NCBI GenBank assembly: GCA_023053545.1
Contig: JAKZAN010000002.1
Location: 12,272,790-12,336,789, forward strand
Source: Lepidurus packardi
Lineage: Eukaryota; Arthropoda; Branchiopoda; Notostraca; Triopsidae
Direction of reading: 5' to 3'
DNA length: 64,000 bases
Positions 58,555-64,000 of this stretch are shown piece by piece. Made by a program: the position numbers and the translations under genes. How positions within the stretch are numbered: the first letter of the stretch is position 1; each line of letters starts with the position of its first letter. The notes beneath the pieces were generated by a model. That model had not been told where the DNA came from. It saw only the letters and a program-made list of their open reading frames with translations, and searched no databases.

Positions 58555-61500
58555 TTAACGATAAAATAGCTTCCATTTCTTTATACATGAACTCACACGC
58601 ACACTAATTTGGCTATCTAATTCACTTAGGTTAACTACCGGAGCAATGACAGGCCTTCCATGTGCGCACTGGAAGGGAAGATCACAGGACTTTAACGACT
58701 CGATAAGCTGTTGGCACTCTTCAATACTTAACGCATCGCCAAATTTCACCGCACCTGTAGAGAATTAGTTTGTACGTCATATTCTGCTCAATAATTAGAC
58801 AGAACTACCTCTACAGGCCAAAGAGTTTAGGACATTACGAACGGCATTTGGTAAACCGGTTCGCAAAGCTCCTCGAGTTTCTTTCAGGAAATCCAGTTCT
58901 TCTCGTATCATGTCCATAACCAATGGCAAATAAACTGAATTTCTTCCATGCCTCACCTACAGAAACAATGTTGATGAAAAAGTAACTGGTTCAGACAGAA
59001 TATGTATGTTTATTACCTCCGAAGTTTCTCGAATCAGAAAACAGGCAGGTATCTTGCATAACGAAACGGTTTCATCTTCATCGATTTCGCAAACCAATGC
59101 AAACCTTTGTAGTTTGCTACCATACATTTTTATTAGCCTAAGCTCATCCGGGCTCAGATGCAGAACAACCGGAGGTGTTATCGAAACTGATTCGACTATC
59201 AAAATATTGCTGTTTTCGGTATAAACCTTGGAATGCTCTAAAATTCAGACAAAGGCTGATGATTGTGTTTGCCATCAGAAAGAGGATTACCTGCTATAAG
59301 CTGCTCTAAACGAATACGTTCATGGACCGCATGTTGATCAAATAGTACCAGCATATTCAAAATTGGGCTCTTAAACTGGCTAGAGTTCGAAAACAACAGA
59401 TTAGACAAAGGTTCTCCGGAGACCAAGCACGCAATAAATTTGTTGTCCGCTTGTCCCACGACGCGAAACTTCTTAAAAATATCTTTGTCGAATTTATAAG
59501 ATTCCGTTGGGACGAGCATAGGGACCGAGTGACCACCAAAGTTCAAAACATCCGTTGAGGTGAAAGCTCGTTGAAAATCCCATCGTGTATTTGCAATTTC
59601 TTCCGGATTTCTCCATTTCGCTTCTGCTGCACGATCCTTTTGCATTGCATCCACATACTCCTGAACCAAGCTCTGCAAGCCTTTTCGACTAGAAAGGTCT
59701 CCTTCCGTCGAACGAGCAGGTTTTAAAGGTGCCAAGAATTCTTTCGTGAAATCTTCCATCAAGTGCTTCAACCGAGGAGGCAAACACAGTAGTTGATTGA
59801 TGTTCACCACGCTAGCCATGCTCAAATACGGAATTTCCTTGCTCACTTCGCCCGTATGAGCATTAACATACACTTGGTGGTCATTAACATCAGTTGTCTG
59901 AATCCAACGATATTCTGAGCCCATATTTCCCTCATCTTTGTCTTCCCAAACTACTCCTTCATCTTCATAGGAAGAAAATGGAGCTAACGAATCCAATGCG
60001 CTCAATTCGCACTCGAATCGAGGCAATACAATTTGCTCAGCTTCTGGAATAGCTCCCAAAGTGAGTTCTGTTGCTGAGTTTGCTGTATGAGGTTCGCAAA
60101 TTTGGGCCTTTTCGGCATCTAAACTTGGGCTCGAGTGAGAACTGAGCTTATGGGGATCAGACATTTCGGTATTTGCCAAATTATCAGTACTAATTTCCGT
60201 GCAATTTCTTGGAGGTTCCGGAGAGGCTAGCACGGGACTAGGTACTTTTTCGACGTCATTTTCATAACCGCGAATTGGCGATTTCAACGCTGCCTGAGCT
60301 CTACGACTTGCAAAACGTTTCAATAATGATGTATGATCTGGCCTTAAAACACACTGTTGGCTATCTATTGATGTGCTTGTGTTGCTAGGTACGCTTGACA
60401 TACGTTCTACAACAGGCATTTGCACACTGGTGTTAGAGCATTCCGGTTCTTTCGGCTTTAATATCATTGTCAGGGCTGTCGCTGATGTTAGAAGACATTG
60501 AGATTCCATGATATTCTGGTTAACTTCTTTGTCATGAACAATTTCGTCCATCTCCATGACTTCTTCCGAGCAATTGTCTGAATCAACACGGCTGATTATT
60601 ACTGTCTCGGTTCTTTCTGTGGAATCTTCCACTAATCTACAAGGCGAACTTTCAGGGACTTCTTTCTCCCTAGGAAGTGGTTTGATAGCGGTAAAAGGAT
60701 TTGCTTTTACATTCCTGAAGCGGTTGAGAAGAGTTGACAAATCCGCAAACTTAACAGTAGTTCTTAACTCTCCTGCAGGTTTGAACTTCTTAAGCGTACT
60801 ACCTCCTCCTATCATTCGCATAGCTTTGCCCATAGTTGAAAGACTATGTATATTTTCATCAAAACTGTTACTTTTTTCGCGTTTAAGAACTGGGCCAATA
60901 CATTGAACAGGTGTTTTGAAACTAGTTTCTATAACTTCCAAATTTTTCTTAGGAGTACGGAAAGGATTTCGGGTAAGGGAGCTTCCAGGAACTTCTTTCA
61001 AGCTTTGGTCCTTGCCTTCCGTAATATTTGGAACTCGTTGCGCAGCTAAACTTTGACGAATGCTGGGAAGCTCATGGAATGGTATCAAATTCGCGAACAC
61101 GGGATTGGTGAAAGCTTCATTCGCACTTTTCCTTTTTTGATCAACTTTTCCTTCCTTAATTTTTCTCAGAGCTAATTGATTGGATACGAGGAACTTGTTA
61201 ATGCTCGTTTCAAGGAAGTTTATGACTGCATCCCATTCCTTGAACTCTATTTGTGTCTTTCGAGGATCGTAAGTTACGTCGTACGTCGATGGTGGGCAGC
61301 TTAGGTTCATTACAAAAATGGGGTATTTTTCTCCACGCTTGGATGGACTTTCGGATAGCTTATTAAACACGTCAAGCTGTTGTTTAGGACCGTTGCGGCA
61401 TATCGCGCTGCTTTTTAACAACTTGCTAATCGTGCGATGCATTCTCGTGTGCAATACCAGTCTTCTGTTGACGTATATAAATTGCAGCCTTTTAGAAGGA

Positions 61501-62361
61501 TGGCTTTCGCGACTAACGTAGCCCATGATGCTGGATTTCTCATCAGTGTGACAAGCGCTTATTGCAAGAAGATTCTGAGCTTTGGCGCCGCCAAATAAGT
61601 GTCTAAATGAGTCGAGCATGGACGGAGACACGTGAGTCTGCAAGAGCTTTTCTCCAGTTACATCATTTCTCAACGTAAATGAAACCTTGGGCTGGACTAG
61701 GGCGATTGCTTCCAAGCAATGACGAATTTCTTCTAAGGTCAATCCCTCGCTAATAGCATTTCGGCGAACCGGTAGATTATAAAGGAAGTCTTGGACATAA
61801 ACTGTGGTTCCATGAGCCGGCCTTCTCGTGGAAGATTCACGAACTTTGTGAGCTTTGCCGTAGGTGAAAAGCTTGGTATATGTTGACTTGTTTTCCTTAG
61901 CTCGGCTGGTAACATCTAATACCCCAGAAGAATCGGCAATACTGGCCAATGCTTCGCCACGAAACCCATGGGTTGCAAGGGAATTCTGCAGTTCCTTTAA
62001 ACTATGACACTTGCTTGTATGGTACCTATAAAGCATACAGTTGGATTAACGTTAAGATTATGGATTAGAAACCTGTTGCCAACGTGCTCCAAATTCTCCC
62101 CTGTTATTCCTTTGCCATTGTCAACCACGGTAATACGGAAATAAATTAAGTCAACCCTGACTGCTACACAAGTTGCTTCCGCGTCAATAGCATTGAGGAC
62201 CTATTTGAATATTGAAAAACGCGCTTTAAATCGAATCTGATAGAGTAATATTCACTTACTAATTCTTCAATACATTGAGGAACTGAATAAACTAGAATGC
62301 CTGAACGCAGGATGCTGCAAACATCACGAGGTAGTCTACAAATTTCTTCTGGAGAAACCAT
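58555..62361 (-). CDS. MLH3: DNA mismatch repair / meiotic endonuclease subunit MLH3
   Basis: MLH3 pairs with MLH1 to form MutL-gamma, which nicks DNA in mismatch repair and resolves meiotic crossover intermediates. Exons: 62361-62260, 62200-62073, 62025-59291, 59237-59017, 58956-58809 and 58754-58555; 3534 nt, 1177 aa. The N-terminal GHKL ATPase motifs are EELVLNAIDAEA, VDNGKGI and THGFRGEALASIAD, followed by FLYNLPVRRN and FIYVNRRLVLHTRMH. A long poorly conserved linker follows, with a WW-like stretch EYRWIQTTDVNDHQVYVNAH as in other MLH3 proteins. The endonuclease motif is DQHAVHERIRLEQ. The C-terminus has LACRGAVKFGDALS and LPFQCAHGRP, the metal-binding cysteines and histidine. All motifs look intact, so it should be active. 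Convergent with the glycoprotein gene. Confidence 0.96.
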
Positions 62362-62850
62362 ATTTTCATAAAGACAATTTACAGAAAAAGACGCGGTCCA
62401 TCGTGAGCTTCCGTAAATCCTTTACTTGTACACAAAACGTGCGTACGTGATTGGAGAAATGGTAAAATGCGAACAGTTTCAGGAATGGGCGTGAACCAAA
62501 AACGTTTACAAACATGCACACACTGTCCTACTTGTAAAAATTAGAATTCTTCTATTGCATTTCCTTTTGGGCAATAAATCTTACAGAGGCATAATGCGTA
62601 ATGATTTACCTGATGGTGCATTCTACTATAATGACGAACATTCTATGCATTATAAGTTGAATGTTCAAGACACATTACATGCTGAACACATGGATTTTAT
62701 TTCTTTACCGTTCATTGGTATCCAGCACTCCGACTTTTGGCTCTATACCTGTGGCACTTCTGTCAACAGTGCTGCTCAAGTTCTTTGGTACTTTATGCAA
62801 TGGAAAAGTTTAACTGACTCACACTTGTAATTAGAAATGCGTCAACCCCT

Positions 62851-63298
62851 TTACGTGAATACGCTAATATTAACAGTCGGAGCGGAGCTGATATATGCTA
62901 CTTTAATTACTAAAATATCGTGGATTTGATATTTGTATTTCTTAATGTTAAAATCAAAAGATACAGGGTCAAGTTGTGCCGAAGCGATATATTTGGTTTC
63001 GTCAATGTTTACGAAAAGCGGTTCAGGGCAATTTCTTGACACTCTGGTGGCACTACTGGATCGTTTTCTGGATTTGCAATAAAGAATAAAGATTAGTATA
63101 AGAAATTACTGTTTATATCTCTATGACTACATTTTGAAGTTCAAGTAGGATCGCTAACAATTGGGGTGGGACCGGATGAGGACCGGTTTGGAGAACGAGG
63201 CTTTCATTACGCTGGCCGGTTTCTGCTGAGGTAAAAGTTAGCCAGACTAGAGTCACAAAGATGAAGCACATTGCAAAATTCACCCGGATAGAAATCAT
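62851..63298 (-). CDS. Possible small secreted protein, two exons
   Basis: The ATG at 63298 starts MISIRVNFAMCFIFVTLVWL, then TFTSAETGQ, a clear signal-peptide profile with cleavage near SA. The frame runs to a GTAGTC donor-like site at about 63127. After an acceptor TCCAG at about 63063 one frame continues as NCPEPLFVNIDETKYIASAQ to a stop at 62851, but the phases of donor and acceptor do not agree for that frame. The exact protein is therefore unknown. Confidence 0.25.
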
Positions 63299-63923
63299 GG
63301 TTGTTTAGGTAGTGTCTTCTCACTGTAGAATGGCGGTTTGCTGGTACCAACTGCGCGTACATATTGTAGAATGAGTCACTAGAAAAAGATGTTCCTTGTA
63401 AACACTTTCTTTTATCCTCTGATAATTACATAGTGGTCGTTAGCAGCTTGCAAGATACAATGCATTGTTCCCTTTTTACGCAGAACGTTCATCATTGGCG
63501 CGCTATTTTAAAACATTTGTAATTTACCATTTAAAAGTTTATAAATGGTAGACTTTCTTAACAAGGTGTGAAGTAGCAAGCTAAAATTTTGCAATATTTT
63601 CTAACCTACATATGCTAAACATAGTAATTATTCGCACAACCATTGTTTACTTTTCTGGACACCGGTTGTTTTTCCCATAAGCAATTGTGCGTATCGCAAA
63701 ATTGGTCTATAGCTAATTTCTATAATAAAATTACACATTTTATCGTGCTTGCGAAAAACAAGCTACAAGCGCTGCAGTATTTGAAGCCAAACTATAAAGG
63801 AAGCCTTACTCACACAGGTGTTCGGTATATTTCGGCATTAGTTCGAACACCTGGGTAATAAAGCCTTCCCACTTGAGTAGTTTTACAAGTGGGTTTCGAT
63901 GAAAAAGCGTTACAACAATTTAT

Positions 63924-64000
63924 ATGAGTTTTGTGGATCTTGATAAGGCAACGAAATCAGTAGAAAATAATGCTTCTATGGCGAGGCTCATATGGAACAA
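63924..64000 (+). CDS. Possible 5' end of a gene cut by the window edge
   Basis: The ATG at 63924 opens a frame that stays open to the last base: MSFVDLDKATKSVENNASMA and on. The composition is protein-like but only 25 codons are visible, so no family can be given. Confidence 0.25.
   Translation, partial: MSFVDLDKATKSVENNASMARLIWN

Larger units (their letters stand above)
62362..64000. other. Right-end region, no secure gene
   Basis: This holds the MLH3 promoter side and several short frames. The plus-strand frame 62555-62830 and the minus-strand patch 62851-63298 are the most protein-like but fit no family. Confidence 0.3.

Noticed and set aside
62555-62830. Plus-strand 91-codon ORF right of MLH3
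   Set aside because: Reads like protein in places but matches nothing and has no promoter or splice context; too weak to call.

Overview
This is a stretch of animal nuclear genome. Nearly every gene is split by GT-AG introns, many only 50-80 bases long, and the gene set (Numb, an EML microtubule protein, ADAP, NPC2, a GT10 fucosyltransferase, MLH3, TBP) is metazoan. The short introns and modest intergenic gaps would suit a compact non-bilaterian genome such as a sponge, but that is inference and the species cannot be named from the sequence. Gene models were built by hand from splice sites, reading-frame phase and family similarity. Except where stated, summed exon lengths are multiples of three with no internal stop.

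Layout, left to right. 1-2800 is repeat-rich: a diverged 545-bp tandem duplication with a tRNA-like (SINE) part, a second dispersed repeat in two copies, and a LINE remnant. 3150-4280 (+) is NAT9, convergent with ADAP at 4684-6179 (-). 6730-8268 (-) is an intact pogo/Tigger transposase ORF that has lost one catalytic aspartate. 9935-16467 (-) is numb, with two alternative first exons, one encoding a likely myristoylation signal. 20693-31812 (-) is a 17-exon EML gene whose introns hold a 238-bp tandem duplication and a 1.1-kb near-perfect palindromic transposon flanked by TTAA. 33741-35062 (+) is a helix-loop-helix-like gene, 35823-36646 (+) NPC2, and 37191-38560 (-) a fucosyltransferase. 39643-51047 (-) is a 13-exon SAM-domain scaffold gene. 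53892-54870 (+) is NUDT22, tail to tail with TBP (55055-56300, -). 57338-58285 (+) is a two-pass glycosylated membrane protein of no recognised family. 58555-62361 (-) is MLH3. The right end holds only short uncertain ORFs.

The genes do not form an operon or one pathway. Several are housekeeping (TBP, MLH3, NUDT22, NPC2, NAT9) and several act on the cytoskeleton, trafficking or cell polarity (numb, EML, ADAP). No CRISPR array, rRNA or convincing functional tRNA was seen, and nothing that would count as a new multi-gene system. The most unusual items are the two numb N-termini, the TTAA-flanked palindrome, the catalytically altered transposase, the altered acetyl-CoA motif in NAT9, and three proteins of no or uncertain family (SAM scaffold, two-pass glycoprotein, HLH-like protein).
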